Shown here piece by piece: positions 40,279 to 48,438 of a stretch of DNA of 64,000 nt. The translations under genes were made by a program, and so were the position numbers. The notes under the pieces were generated by a model that worked only from the letters and a program-made list of their open reading frames with translations, ran no database searches and was not told where the DNA came from. Within the stretch, counting starts at the first letter, position 1, and every line of letters begins with the position of its first letter. The stretch is from Natronobacterium gregoryi SP2 (GTDB lineage: Archaea > Halobacteriota > Halobacteria > Halobacteriales > Natrialbaceae), in the NCBI RefSeq assembly GCF_000230715.2, contig NC_019792.1, forward strand, positions 2,728,001 through 2,792,000, given 5' to 3'.

Positions 40279-40647
40279 GCTACCCACCGTAGCAGTGGGA
40301 GTCAGCGTGGACTCCCGATCTAATGCTTTGGCAAGCCTGAACAGATGAGTGAAACCGAATGCAGTCGTCTGGTTTCACTCATCAGTCGACGCTTGGCGGA
40401 GTACTAGCCACAGTCGAACCAGGAGCATAGCCTCCGTTCACGTTCAACATCCCGCTGGTTGAGCGCACGTTCAAGAGTGTGCCGCCGTCGCCACCAGTTT
40501 GGTTCCGACAGAGCCACCACAAGCCGCTGTTTTACAGTTCGTCGTCTGCCACTTACTCGAAATAGAGTTGGTAGTTAAGAGGGCGTATAAAGATGACACT
40601 GGGACAGGCGAACAGCTATCCCTCCGACCCCATCAGACCCGAGCAAG
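40279..40647. other. Spacer holding a hairpin repeat and a promoter
   Basis: 369 bp without a supported gene. It contains the family-2 hairpin (40332-40407). A TATA-like GCGTATAAAGAT at 40583-40594, about 60 nt before the next gene, may be its promoter. The remainder looks like non-coding or decayed sequence. Confidence 0.5.
40332..40407 (+). repeat. Family-2 hairpin repeat, copy 2
   Basis: 76 bp with the same CAAGCCTGAAC start and TACTAG end as copy 1. The 13-bp stem is GATGAGTGAAACC with GGTTTCACTCATC, perfect, and the loop is 14 nt. Five stem positions differ from copy 1, each compensated on the other arm. Confidence 0.78.
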
Positions 40648-41175
40648 ATGGCACTCGAGCAGTCTGCTGGGGAGTCGAAAACGGTCTGGAGTGGGACAGT
40701 ACCGACCGCGTGGGACCTACGCGTGGTCGGTCTGGTCGTCGCAGTCGCGGCGCTTGCAGCGTCGGTGAACGTCCCCTACGGCGGGGTTCCCGTGGCGGCC
40801 GTCGCGTTTCTCGTCCTGACGGCCGGCGGATTCGTCGTCCACTTGCTGGGTGAACGACAACTACGGCGTCTCACCGACGGTCTCGTCGAACGGTGGGCAG
40901 ACGCTGGCGGCACGATCGAAGACGTCACCCGCAGTGCGGAAGGGTCGAGAACGGAGTGGACCGTCCATACGCCCGACGGTGACGTTACCATCGGCGGTGT
41001 TCCCGTCATCCCGATGACGCAACTTTCCATCGAGTGGCAGGGCGTCAGCGATACGATGGACGCGGGCGAGGCAGAAGAGAACCTGGATCGGCTCGCGGCG
41101 TCGCTGTACGAGGAAATCTTCGAGATTCAGGCCTCCCCCGACCAGACCCATCACTCCCCGAACAGTGCTTCGTGA
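40648..41175 (+). CDS. Haloarchaeal membrane-anchored hypothetical protein
   Basis: Encodes 175 residues. Two N-terminal TM helices (about 25-45 and 48-68, VVGLVVAVAALAASV and VAAVAFLVLTAGGFVV) are followed by a soluble alpha/beta domain with EWTVHTPDGDVTIGG. No known domain. The 3' end overlaps the convergent gamma-carbonic-anhydrase-like gene by 25 bp. Confidence 0.72.
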   Translation: MALEQSAGESKTVWSGTVPTAWDLRVVGLVVAVAALAASVNVPYGGVPVAAVAFLVLTAGGFVVHLLGERQLRRLTDGLVERWADAGGTIEDVTRSAEGSRTEWTVHTPDGDVTIGGVPVIPMTQLSIEWQGVSDTMDAGEAEENLDRLAASLYEEIFEIQASPDQTHHSPNSAS

Positions 41176-41618
41176 CGCTGAGCGAGGTTCGTGTACTCCC
41201 CCGAGGAGTACTCCTCGAAGACCGCCTCGGCGTCGATGCCCGTCTCCTCGAGCGGCGTGATCTCTGCCGGGACGCCACGAACGAACGATTCCGGCGGGAC
41301 GTCATAGCCATCGGGAACGACCGTTCCTGCAGCGACGATGCTCCCGGTGCCGATCGTCGCAGCCGTGTTTATCGTCGCGTTGAACCCGATCAATGCACTC
41401 TCATCGACGGTTGCCTCGTTGAGCACCGCCCCGTGGCCGACCATCACGCGGTCCTCGAGTACGGCGGCGTGTAACGTGGCGTTGTCGCCGACGTGGGCTT
41501 GGCGACCGATCCGAACCGGCCCGACGTCGCCCCGGAGAACGACGCCCGGCCAGACGCTCGCGTCGGCACCGACCGTGACGTCTCCGACGACGGTCGCCTC
41601 GGCTCTGGTGAATCGCAT
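41151..41618 (-). CDS. Gamma-carbonic-anhydrase-like hexapeptide-repeat protein
   Basis: Encodes 155 residues of a left-handed beta helix (repeated V-G-D/IG units from residue 10 to 105), YrdA/PaaY type. His50 (NATLH) and His62 (MVGHG) match two zinc ligands, but the position normally occupied by the third His (LHGC) is Asn67 (VLNEAT). The enzyme may therefore lack carbonic anhydrase activity or use a different site. ATG 41618 is preferred. The upstream longer frame would enter the neighbouring IS element. Confidence 0.82.
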   Translation of the reverse strand: MRFTRAEATVVGDVTVGADASVWPGVVLRGDVGPVRIGRQAHVGDNATLHAAVLEDRVMVGHGAVLNEATVDESALIGFNATINTAATIGTGSIVAAGTVVPDGYDVPPESFVRGVPAEITPLEETGIDAEAVFEEYSSGEYTNLAQRHEALFGE

Positions 41619-41647
41619 GACTGCATAGACTTCGACCGTCAGAACTA

Positions 41648-42517
41648 GGGAGTTGAAGCGGGAAACGGCGGATGCTCTATGTCCAAAATTTCCCGCTTCA
41701 CTGGGAAGGTCGTGACGTTGGCTAAAAGTGCTGTTGGTGGCCGAGGCGAATCCGCCGCCCCGCAGGGTGGCGGCGGATTCGCCGACTACGCCGTCGTTTC
41801 GCTGCACTGTCTGCGGATTTACTTGGAGAAATCCTACCGGGAAGCACTTGACCTGTTGAGCGAGATGCCACAAATACTGGCGGAGATCGGCCTTGAGGAG
41901 GCCGATCTCCCTGATCACTCTACGCTAGTGAAAGCATTTGATAGGATCAAGATGGCAGTCTGGCGAGTGCTGCTGCGCCTGTCGGCGCAGCTGCACGAGC
42001 CATCTGGCCATGCGGCGATGGATGCGACGTTTTTCGACCGCGAAAACGCGAGCAAACACTACTGCCGACGGACGAATTACCGCGTTCAGACGCTCAAAAC
42101 AACGGCTCTGGTCGATACTGAGTCACAAGCTATCCTCGACGTTCACTGCACAACCAAGAAACGTCACGACACGCAGATCGGCTGGCAACTCGCCCGCCGC
42201 AACGCTGGCGAGTTGCACAGCCTCGCCGCCGACAAAGGCTACGACTGGCAACGGTTCCGTGATAAACTCCGGGAAGAGGACGTAAGACCGCTGATCAAGC
42301 ATCGAGAGTTCCGTCCCATCGATCACGCGCATAACGCGCGGATCGATGGGACTCTCTACGGCCAGAGAGCGTTGTCTGAGACCGTCTTCTCGGTGATCAA
42401 GCGCACGCTCGGCGACGCCGTGCGTGCGCGAAGCTGGTATCGTGAGTTCCGTGAAATCGTCCTAATGTGTGCCGTATACAACATCAAGCGTACCGTCAAC
42501 TAGCGAAATCAAGCGCC
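41648..42517 (+). mobile_element. IS5-type insertion sequence (haloarchaeal)
   Basis: One full transposase gene with short flanks. Weak inverted ends are possible: GGGAGTTGAAGCGGG at 41648 and the complement of TCAAGCGCC at 42509-42517 share a central TTGA. No target duplication is visible, and a truncated cupin gene abuts the right end, so the insertion was probably followed by a deletion. Exact ends are uncertain. Confidence 0.65.
41679..42503 (+). CDS. IS5-family transposase
   Basis: Encodes 274 residues, apparently intact. DDE residues: Asp in AAMDATFFDRE, Asp in LAADKGYDW, Glu in SETVFSVIKRTLGD. The N-terminal DNA-binding region has LPDHSTLVKAFDRI. Catalyses cut-and-paste movement of its element. 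The family is abundant in haloarchaea. Confidence 0.9.
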   Translation: MSKISRFTGKVVTLAKSAVGGRGESAAPQGGGGFADYAVVSLHCLRIYLEKSYREALDLLSEMPQILAEIGLEEADLPDHSTLVKAFDRIKMAVWRVLLRLSAQLHEPSGHAAMDATFFDRENASKHYCRRTNYRVQTLKTTALVDTESQAILDVHCTTKKRHDTQIGWQLARRNAGELHSLAADKGYDWQRFRDKLREEDVRPLIKHREFRPIDHAHNARIDGTLYGQRALSETVFSVIKRTLGDAVRARSWYREFREIVLMCAVYNIKRTVN

Positions 42518-42654
42518 GTATGGCGATTCACCACGGCCAAGTAGTTCATCGCGAAGTCGGTAAACCCCAGCGCCTTCGATATGGGGCGTCTGACCGAGTG
42601 GACCTCGTCGGGACTCAACTCGAGTTCGATGTCGTCGATGGCGCGTTTCTCCAT
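42496..42654 (-). pseudogene. N-terminal fragment of a cupin-domain gene, truncated at the IS5 element
   Basis: ATG 42654 opens a frame beginning MEKRAIDDIELELSPDEVHS and RRPISKALGFTDFAMNY, the usual start of haloarchaeal cupins that continue with a metal-binding GxHxH region. That region is missing: after about residue 40 the frame enters IS DNA and stops inside the transposase 3' end. No rest of the gene is present on the other side of the IS, so it was deleted. Confidence 0.65.
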
Positions 42655-42773
42655 GGGGGCCGTTTGCGAACGGAAAACATAAGTGTCATGCTATTACGCC
42701 TCGACAGAAGCGACGCTATATGCGACCGGTGGGAAAAGTAACGCCTACGGTCGTTCGGTCCCGACTGTCGGCC

Positions 42774-43274
42774 GTGAACCGCCGCACGGTACTCCAGTCG
42801 GCCGGCGTCGTCGCGATGACCGGACTCGCAGGCTGTCTCGACGGCGTCCAGGAACACTTCGGGCTCCAGGGAGTCGTCCCGATCGAGATCGAGAACGAAG
42901 CCGACAACCCGTACAACCTCCAACTCGAGGCCTACGACACCGAGTCGGGACGGCAAACGTACGAGGAGAGTTTCTCCGTCACCCCGCAGGTCCGGACGTC
43001 GCCTCAGCATCTCGAGCGGACCCACCAGCGGTTCCGTATCGTCAGGTTCGATCTCGACGACGAACCGATGGAGGTCAGGGAAGTCTCGATCACGTCGGAG
43101 ACGCAACTCGTGACGATCCTTCTCTCCGAAGACGACCTCGTCGTCGACGTCGATCGTGGCGAGGCTCCCGGAAACGAGACCGTTACGGCTCCCGAGTCCC
43201 CTGTGGCCGACGAACGCGACGAGGACGACGTTGTCGACGAGGAAATCGACGCAACGAACGCGAGAGGCTACTGA
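42774..43274 (+). CDS. Tat-exported lipoprotein, function unknown
   Basis: Started at GTG 42774, the 166-residue protein has a Tat lipoprotein signal (NRRTVLQSAGVVAMTGLAGC, Cys21). A beta-rich domain follows (VPIEIENEADNPYNLQLE), ending in an acidic tail. An ATG at 42720 is possible, but a TATA-like GCTATATG lies at 42715-42722, favouring the GTG. It is anchored to the outer face of the membrane. A family-1 repeat abuts its stop. Confidence 0.75.
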   Translation: MNRRTVLQSAGVVAMTGLAGCLDGVQEHFGLQGVVPIEIENEADNPYNLQLEAYDTESGRQTYEESFSVTPQVRTSPQHLERTHQRFRIVRFDLDDEPMEVREVSITSETQLVTILLSEDDLVVDVDRGEAPGNETVTAPESPVADERDEDDVVDEEIDATNARGY

Positions 43275-43351
43275 TACGAATTGCTGTAACTGTTTCCCGC
43301 AACTCACCAGAGCGGGGTCGGCGATCGGCGGTAAGTGACGACAGTAAACCG
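43275..43351 (+). repeat. Family-1 palindromic element, copy F
   Basis: Left end TACGAATTGCTGTAAC follows the TGA of the lipoprotein gene, right end ACGACAGTAAACCG. The inner GC stem is diverged. About 77 bp, matching the other complete copies. Confidence 0.75.
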
Positions 43352-43651
43352 TACGACAGCCAGTACACACCCGATCGCACGATGGAAGCGCGCCAGCGAG
43401 CGACGAGAGCGGAAACCCCGGACAACGGACGGCACGGACGGGACAGTTCGACTGACGGGTCGAATCGAGCGACACCGCCAGATTCGCTCCCGCAGTGCGG
43501 GCGTGGCCCGCCACAGCCGCCACACTCGAGTGGCGTCCACTCGCGTTTGTCCGCGACGCACCGCGACGTAGCCCGCGCTACCAGCGTCACCGGTACGCTC
43601 TCGGTATGCGGAATAGCAACCTTTTCGACCGTCGCCGATTCACTCGCTGTC
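43352..43651. other. Non-coding spacer with a decayed family-2 hairpin
   Basis: No gene is supported. A reversed, partly decayed family-2 hairpin is at 43454-43493. The remainder before pyrF carries an AT-poor TATA candidate (ATAGCAACCTTTTC, 43612-43625) about 30 nt before the pyrF ATG. Confidence 0.5.
43454..43493 (-). repeat. Family-2 hairpin repeat, decayed copy 3
   Basis: On the minus strand the loop and right arm match copy 1 almost exactly (CTGGCGGTGTCGCTC, GATTCGACCCGTC), but the left arm pairs at only 9 of 13 positions. The outer CAAGCC/TACTAG parts are absent. Confidence 0.6.
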
Positions 43652-44446
43652 ATGAACTTCTTCGATCGATTGCACGACCGCATCCGGACGGTCGACAGCG
43701 TCGTCAGCATCGGGCTCGACCCCGACCTCGACCGGATTCCCGACCACCTCGAGGACCACGACCTGCCCCGCTGGGCGTTTAACCGGCGGATCATAGACGC
43801 CACTCACGAACACGCCGCCGCCTACAAGCCCAACGCTGCCTTCTACGAGGACCCCGACGGCTGGCGTGCCCTCGAGGAGACCATCGCCTACGCACACGGG
43901 AAAAACGTTCCCGTCCTGCTGGATGCAAAGCGGGCCGACATCGGGAATACGACGCGCCAGTACGCTCAACTGCTCGAGAAAGCCGACGCGATCACGGTCA
44001 ACCCCTACATGGGTCGCGATTCGCTCCAGCCGTTCCTGGCCGACGAGGAGTCGGGCGTGTTCGTCCTCTGTCGCACCTCGAACCCGGGCGGCGAGGATCT
44101 TCAGGATCTGGAACTCGAGACGGGCGAACCCGTCTACGAACGCGTCGCCGCGCTCGCGGATCTGTGGAACGAGAACGACAACGTCGGTCTCGTGGTGGGG
44201 GCGACGAAACCCGAGGAACTCGAGGAACTGCGCGAGCAGGTGCCCGCCCTCCCCTTCCTCGTTCCCGGCGTCGGCGCACAGGGTGGCGACGCCGAGGCTG
44301 CAGTCGAGTACGGCCTGGCCGACGGTGTCGGCTTGGTCAACTCCTCTCGCGGGATCATCTTCGCGGGAGAAGACAGCGAAGCGTTCGCGACGGCGAGCAA
44401 GCAGGCTGCGAACCGTCTCAAGAAGCGTTTGAACCAGTATCGGTAG
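43652..44446 (+). CDS. pyrF: Orotidine 5'-phosphate decarboxylase
   Basis: Last step of UMP synthesis. A 264-residue TIM barrel with the SIGLDPDLDRIP start, the catalytic DAKRADIGNTTRQYA segment (Asp-x-Lys...Asp), NPYMGRDSLQPF, and the phosphate loop PGVGAQGGDAE with NSSRGI. This is the type-2 subfamily form found in actinobacteria and haloarchaea. ATG 43652 follows an upstream TATA-like region. Confidence 0.95.
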   Translation: MNFFDRLHDRIRTVDSVVSIGLDPDLDRIPDHLEDHDLPRWAFNRRIIDATHEHAAAYKPNAAFYEDPDGWRALEETIAYAHGKNVPVLLDAKRADIGNTTRQYAQLLEKADAITVNPYMGRDSLQPFLADEESGVFVLCRTSNPGGEDLQDLELETGEPVYERVAALADLWNENDNVGLVVGATKPEELEELREQVPALPFLVPGVGAQGGDAEAAVEYGLADGVGLVNSSRGIIFAGEDSEAFATASKQAANRLKKRLNQYR

Positions 44447-44622
44447 CTTCCTTCTCCACTTGCTTTTGGCGACGGTCAGCCGGAAGACTTATTCCCATTA
44501 GTTGAAATTTTTCGCATACCCAACTCGAGTCGACGAACCGAGAGCGGGGGCGTGCCGGCGTGCCGGCGTCGTCTCCGTGGATCGGAGAGCAACCGACGAC
44601 GCGAACAAAATACTATAGATAT
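44447..44622. promoter_or_regulatory. Promoter of the PGF-CTERM surface protein gene
   Basis: A TATA box AATACTATAGATATA (44609-44623) immediately precedes the ATG at 44623, so either translation begins downstream or the true box lies at about 44520. A tandem CGTGCCGG repeat lies at 44549-44563. No gene is seen. Confidence 0.4.
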
Positions 44623-46506
44623 ATGACATCCTCCACTTTGCTTCGTGTGAAGGGGCGTGCCGCGTTCCTGACGGTGATCCTCGTTTTGATCGGTCTCACC
44701 ACGGTCGCGGTCGTTGCGGGTAGCGCGGCAGCCGATCCGGGTCACGAACGCGTCGGGCCGGAGACCGACGGGGGGCTGCCGTCACTCGACCTGGCCGATG
44801 GCGCGGCCGAATCGAACGCGACCGAGAACGCGTCCATCGAGTTCGTCGAGGACGCGTCCGGCGAAAGCGGTGACGTGATCGACGTTCCGATTTCGCTCGA
44901 GCATGCCGACGCCGGCTACGTCCAGCTCGTCGACTACGACGGCGGGCAGTTCAAAGCCGTCACTGGGTTCGAGACCGATGGTAACTCCGTTGGCGAGGCC
45001 ATCCTGCAGTTCAACACCTACGCGCCGGCCGACGAGGCGTCGTGGAACGTCCACGGCGACTACGAGGACGACGTTTCGCTCACGGAGACTCGATACGCGA
45101 CCGCACCAGCGGACGAACGGCTCGCAGCCGACGAGTACGGAATGGTCGCCGGTCTCCAACTCGACGACACGTACGAGACGCCGGTCATCGAATCCGGCTA
45201 CGACACCGACACGTCGACGGTTACTGTCGACGAGCCGACGCCGCCGACGAACATCACTACCTCGATTGCGCCGATCGACGCCGACCTCGAAGGGAAAGAC
45301 GAGTACCGAGACGCGACGATCACCAACCGGTCGGCGGTCGCAGCCGGCGACTCGCTGCTGGTGACCGTCGAGGACTTCGGCTACTCCGGGCTCGTCCGGG
45401 AGTTCGACGGAGGCGAATCGCTCGACGAAGAACTCGGCGGCGAGATGGTCGAACTGACGATCGTCGAACAGGTGGGCTGGTGGTACGTCGAATCCCGTGT
45501 CTGGTCGACGGACAGCGACGTTTCGGCGCCAGACGACGACGTGTATCACGTCGACGCGACCGTCGTCTCTACCGACTACGAACGGTACGACGGGGATTTG
45601 ATGCTGGAACTCGAGTACGACGACACCGAACACCCCCTCGATGTCGGTGGCTACGACCTGCAGTACGCGGTCGACGAAAACAGCTCGCTCGTCGACAACG
45701 AGGTCGAACTCGAGACCGAGTTCGAGGTCGTCGAGCCGACGCTCGAGTGGACCGAGGACGCGAAAGCAGTGTCGAACGACGCCAACGCGACGGTAACTGG
45801 AACGACAAACATCGCCCCTGGAAGCTCGATTACCACCAGTGCGCGGGCAGCAGACGCGTTTACAGCCGCTGCCGACGCCGTCGTCGAAGCTGACGGGAGC
45901 TTCACTGCCGGTTACGACTTCAGCGAGTACGAGCACGGCCTCGAGTTCGAACTCCAGGCGTATCCGGACGCGCAGACCGCCTACGAGGCTGACGGTGCAC
46001 TGATGGACGAGGTCAGTTCCGTTCTTGCGAGTGTTCTTTCCGCGTCGATCGATCTCGACGTCGACGCACCCGCCGAAGTCGAAGCCGGCGACGCGGCCTC
46101 GCTCGGCGTTACCGTCGAAAACGAGGGCAACGAATCCGTGGACGTCGACATTACTGTCGTCATCGACGACGAGGAGGTTGAAGACACGACAGTCTCTCTC
46201 GAGGCGGGCGAGCGGTGGCTCGACCGGTTCGTCGTCGACACTGACGGCGGAAGCGACGTCGAGTGGCTCGTCGCTGCCGGCGATGTCTCCGATAGCGACA
46301 CTCTGCAGATCGTCGGCGAGGACGACGACGAGCCACTCGACGTCGACGCCGACGAAGCCACCGAAGCCGATACCGCCGATGTCGACGACGAGTGGTCCGA
46401 CCCAGCCGAAGACGAAGACGAGGATGAGATGCCTGGATTCGGCGCTGCAGTCGCCGTCCTCGCCCTGCTCGTCACGGCCGGAGCGGCGCTGTTCGGTCGA
46501 AGCTAG
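44623..46506 (+). CDS. PGF-CTERM surface/S-layer-associated protein
   Basis: Encodes 627 residues. A signal peptide (about 1-37, FLTVILVLIGLTTVAVVAG...AAA) precedes a very acidic exterior made of beta-rich repeats (SLEHADAGYVQLVDYDGGQ; later CARDB-like SLGVTVENEGNESVDVDIT). The C-terminus is Asp/Glu-rich followed by PGFGAAVAVLALLVTAGAA at 604-622, the PGF-CTERM signal cut by archaeosortase ArtA and lipid-attached. Many N-x-S/T sites suit N-glycosylation. Convergent with NOS; 4-bp overlap of stops. Confidence 0.87.
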   Translation: MTSSTLLRVKGRAAFLTVILVLIGLTTVAVVAGSAAADPGHERVGPETDGGLPSLDLADGAAESNATENASIEFVEDASGESGDVIDVPISLEHADAGYVQLVDYDGGQFKAVTGFETDGNSVGEAILQFNTYAPADEASWNVHGDYEDDVSLTETRYATAPADERLAADEYGMVAGLQLDDTYETPVIESGYDTDTSTVTVDEPTPPTNITTSIAPIDADLEGKDEYRDATITNRSAVAAGDSLLVTVEDFGYSGLVREFDGGESLDEELGGEMVELTIVEQVGWWYVESRVWSTDSDVSAPDDDVYHVDATVVSTDYERYDGDLMLELEYDDTEHPLDVGGYDLQYAVDENSSLVDNEVELETEFEVVEPTLEWTEDAKAVSNDANATVTGTTNIAPGSSITTSARAADAFTAAADAVVEADGSFTAGYDFSEYEHGLEFELQAYPDAQTAYEADGALMDEVSSVLASVLSASIDLDVDAPAEVEAGDAASLGVTVENEGNESVDVDITVVIDDEEVEDTTVSLEAGERWLDRFVVDTDGGSDVEWLVAAGDVSDSDTLQIVGEDDDEPLDVDADEATEADTADVDDEWSDPAEDEDEDEMPGFGAAVAVLALLVTAGAALFGRS

Positions 46507-47630
46507 GACGAGTCACTCGAGCAGTCCTCGTACGGCGGCTCCCGGTAGAAGTAGTTCGGCGTTTCGACTCTGTTTTCGTACTTCTTGTGGAAAATGTGCG
46601 TCGACGCTGGCGACACCGGTGGGATGAGCCACGACCAGTCGCCGGTTACTTCGCGGTCGGCTTGCTCTTCTCGTTGTTCGAACGCCTCGAACTGTTCTGC
46701 GGCCGTGTGGTGGTCGACGATTCTTACTCCTGTCCGATCGTAGGAGTGTAACACTGCACGGTTCAGTTCGACGATCGCCTCGTCTTTCCACAGGTCTCGG
46801 TTCCGAGAGGTGTCCAGGCCGAGTCCGTCTGCCACCGCGGGGAGTACGTCGTACCGGTCTTCGTCGGCGAAGTTCCGCGCGGCGATCTCGGTCGCCATGT
46901 ACCAGCCATTGAACGGCGCGGCCGTATACTGGAGGCCGCCGATCTCGAGTCGCATGTTCGAGATGACGGGGACGGCGTACCATTGGAGGTCGAGATCGGC
47001 GATCCAGTCGTGGTCGGGGTGGTGGATCGGCACCTCGAGGGCGAGATCGTCAGGGACCTCGAACAGTTCCGGTTCGTTGTCTCGGAGCTGGACGACGAGT
47101 GGCAAGACGTCGTAGTCGGTCTCGTCACCCTCCCACCCGCGAGACTGACAGTACTCGGTGAACTCGACTTCGGCAGGGTCGCCGACGATGCCGTCGTCGG
47201 TCTCGTAGCCAGCGTAGCGAACGAGCTGGTGATTCCAGATCTGGACCTGCTGTTTGCCACGGACCATCGGTTCGAACACGGTGATCGTCGGCCGAATGTC
47301 GCCGTCGTTAGTCGCGTACTCGAGGTGGTGACAGAGAGCGTCGTAGACACTCTCGGCGTCGTCTGCGTCGCGAGCGTCGATCACGTCGAGCGTCTCCCAG
47401 AAGAGGCGGCCGATACAGCGGTTGCTGTTTCGCCAGGCCATCCTCGCACCGTGTTCGAGTTCTTCGGGCGTGTGCTCGTAGTGTCCCGACTCGGCGATCG
47501 AGGCGCGGATCTCGGCGAGACGGGGTTCGATCTCGTCTTCGTTCTCGAGTTCGGCGTAACACTGCCGGACGAACGCTTCGGCCTCGGCGTACAAGTCCTC
47601 CGGGTCGTGCTCCGGCACGGGCGCGTGCAT
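46503..47630 (-). CDS. nos: Nitric oxide synthase oxygenase
   Basis: Makes NO from L-arginine via haem-thiolate chemistry, with an external reductase. The 375-residue protein is the oxygenase domain only, like bacterial NOS. The haem-ligand Cys72 is in AWRNSNRCIGRLFW. The substrate helix NGWYMATEIAARN (241-253) holds the arginine-binding Glu248. FNGWY, WSWLIPP and the pterin-region Trp are also present. No fused flavodoxin reductase, so it must borrow electrons from cellular ferredoxin/flavodoxin. Known in some haloarchaea; physiological role unsettled. Confidence 0.95.
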   Translation of the reverse strand: MHAPVPEHDPEDLYAEAEAFVRQCYAELENEDEIEPRLAEIRASIAESGHYEHTPEELEHGARMAWRNSNRCIGRLFWETLDVIDARDADDAESVYDALCHHLEYATNDGDIRPTITVFEPMVRGKQQVQIWNHQLVRYAGYETDDGIVGDPAEVEFTEYCQSRGWEGDETDYDVLPLVVQLRDNEPELFEVPDDLALEVPIHHPDHDWIADLDLQWYAVPVISNMRLEIGGLQYTAAPFNGWYMATEIAARNFADEDRYDVLPAVADGLGLDTSRNRDLWKDEAIVELNRAVLHSYDRTGVRIVDHHTAAEQFEAFEQREEQADREVTGDWSWLIPPVSPASTHIFHKKYENRVETPNYFYREPPYEDCSSDSS

Positions 47631-47733
47631 GTTTTGATCGCAGGAGTGAACGAGTTTAGCGTCGTCGGTTCAACCCATTCCTGTTGGTTCGAAGCGACGC
47701 TCGGCCGAAAGCAGCGACGTTCTCGGCTACCGA

Positions 47734-48003
47734 TCACTTCGTCCCGGGTTCGGACGCACCGTCGACTTCGAGGACCCGCCCGACCACACGGCCGTCCGCT
47801 ATTCGATCGACGATTTCGACCGCAACTGGTTCGTCTGGCGGCCGTTCCTCGAGCTGATCCACACCCTCGACGACGGCGACGGCGACGGGGCTGGCCTCGT
47901 TCGGGTGGTCGGCGACCAGTCGGCCGTCGCGTTCCTCGAGATGGAGACGGAACGTCTCGCCGACGCCGAGGGACTCTCCAAGCAGGTCGCGGATGGAGGT
48001 CAT
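47734..48003 (-). CDS. Small conserved haloarchaeal protein (89 aa)
   Basis: Starts MTSIRDLLGESLGVGETFRL and has two beta-rich halves, VVEGVDQLEERPPDEPVAVEI and DRIADGRVVGRVLEVD, resembling a TRAM/OB-like beta barrel. Its ATG overlaps the upstream zinc-finger gene stop by 1 bp (TGATG), so they are co-translated. Function unknown. Confidence 0.7.
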   Translation of the reverse strand: MTSIRDLLGESLGVGETFRLHLEERDGRLVADHPNEASPVAVAVVEGVDQLEERPPDEPVAVEIVDRIADGRVVGRVLEVDGASEPGTK

Positions 48004-48182
48004 CAGAAGCGGTGAATGTCGGTCTCGTCGGTCTCTCGTCCCGGCCGTGCCTGAGAAGCACAGTCGGCACAGAGTCCGAGACGCCGCTCGTAGTGTTGTG
48101 CGCAGGCGAGCGTCCCGCAGTTCCCGCATCGCTCCTGTGCCGGGCGCGATTCACAGATCTGGCAGAGGCCGCTGACGCTCAT
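48003..48182 (-). CDS. Small zinc-ribbon protein (59 aa)
   Basis: Starts MSVSGLCQICESRPAQERC. Two Cys-pair knuckles (CxxC at 7-10 and 19-22 with His/Cys at CAQHYE, then CADC) suggest one or two zinc sites. Such treble-clef microproteins are widespread in haloarchaea; some affect swarming or biofilm in other species. Its ATG overlaps the stop of the preceding small gene (ATGA). Confidence 0.75.
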   Translation of the reverse strand: MSVSGLCQICESRPAQERCGNCGTLACAQHYERRLGLCADCASQARPGRETDETDIHRF

Positions 48183-48396
48183 ACCCACTGTACGGACTCG
48201 AGCGTCTTGAAACCGGGCCCGGCGGCCGTGTCGTCGGTGCAGTCGAAGAGTTCGCCGACGACCTCGAGAGAGCGGTGAGCGAACTGATCGACGCCCTCGC
48301 GGACGACCACGTCGCAGAAAGTGACTTCGGCGAATCGTTGGCAGTCGGACGCGAAACGCGTTCTCCGGGCCGAATCGTCTCGATAAATGTTGGCAT
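48179..48396 (-). pseudogene. Small gene apparently broken by a 1-nt deletion
   Basis: ATG 48396 starts MPTFIETIRPGERV, but that frame then loses coding character. The adjacent frame from about 48355 encodes FASDCQRFAEVTFCDVVVRE...GFKTLESVQWV and stops at 48179, overlapping the zinc-ribbon ATG (ATGA). Adding one T to the TTT near 48354-48356 joins both into a clean 72-residue protein with haloarchaeal bias. So either a recent frameshift or a sequence error. No other start codon fits the second frame. Confidence 0.55.
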
Positions 48397-48438
48397 TCTA
48401 CGGGAAGGCTTTTGCACTGTGAGTCTCTATCACTCCCT

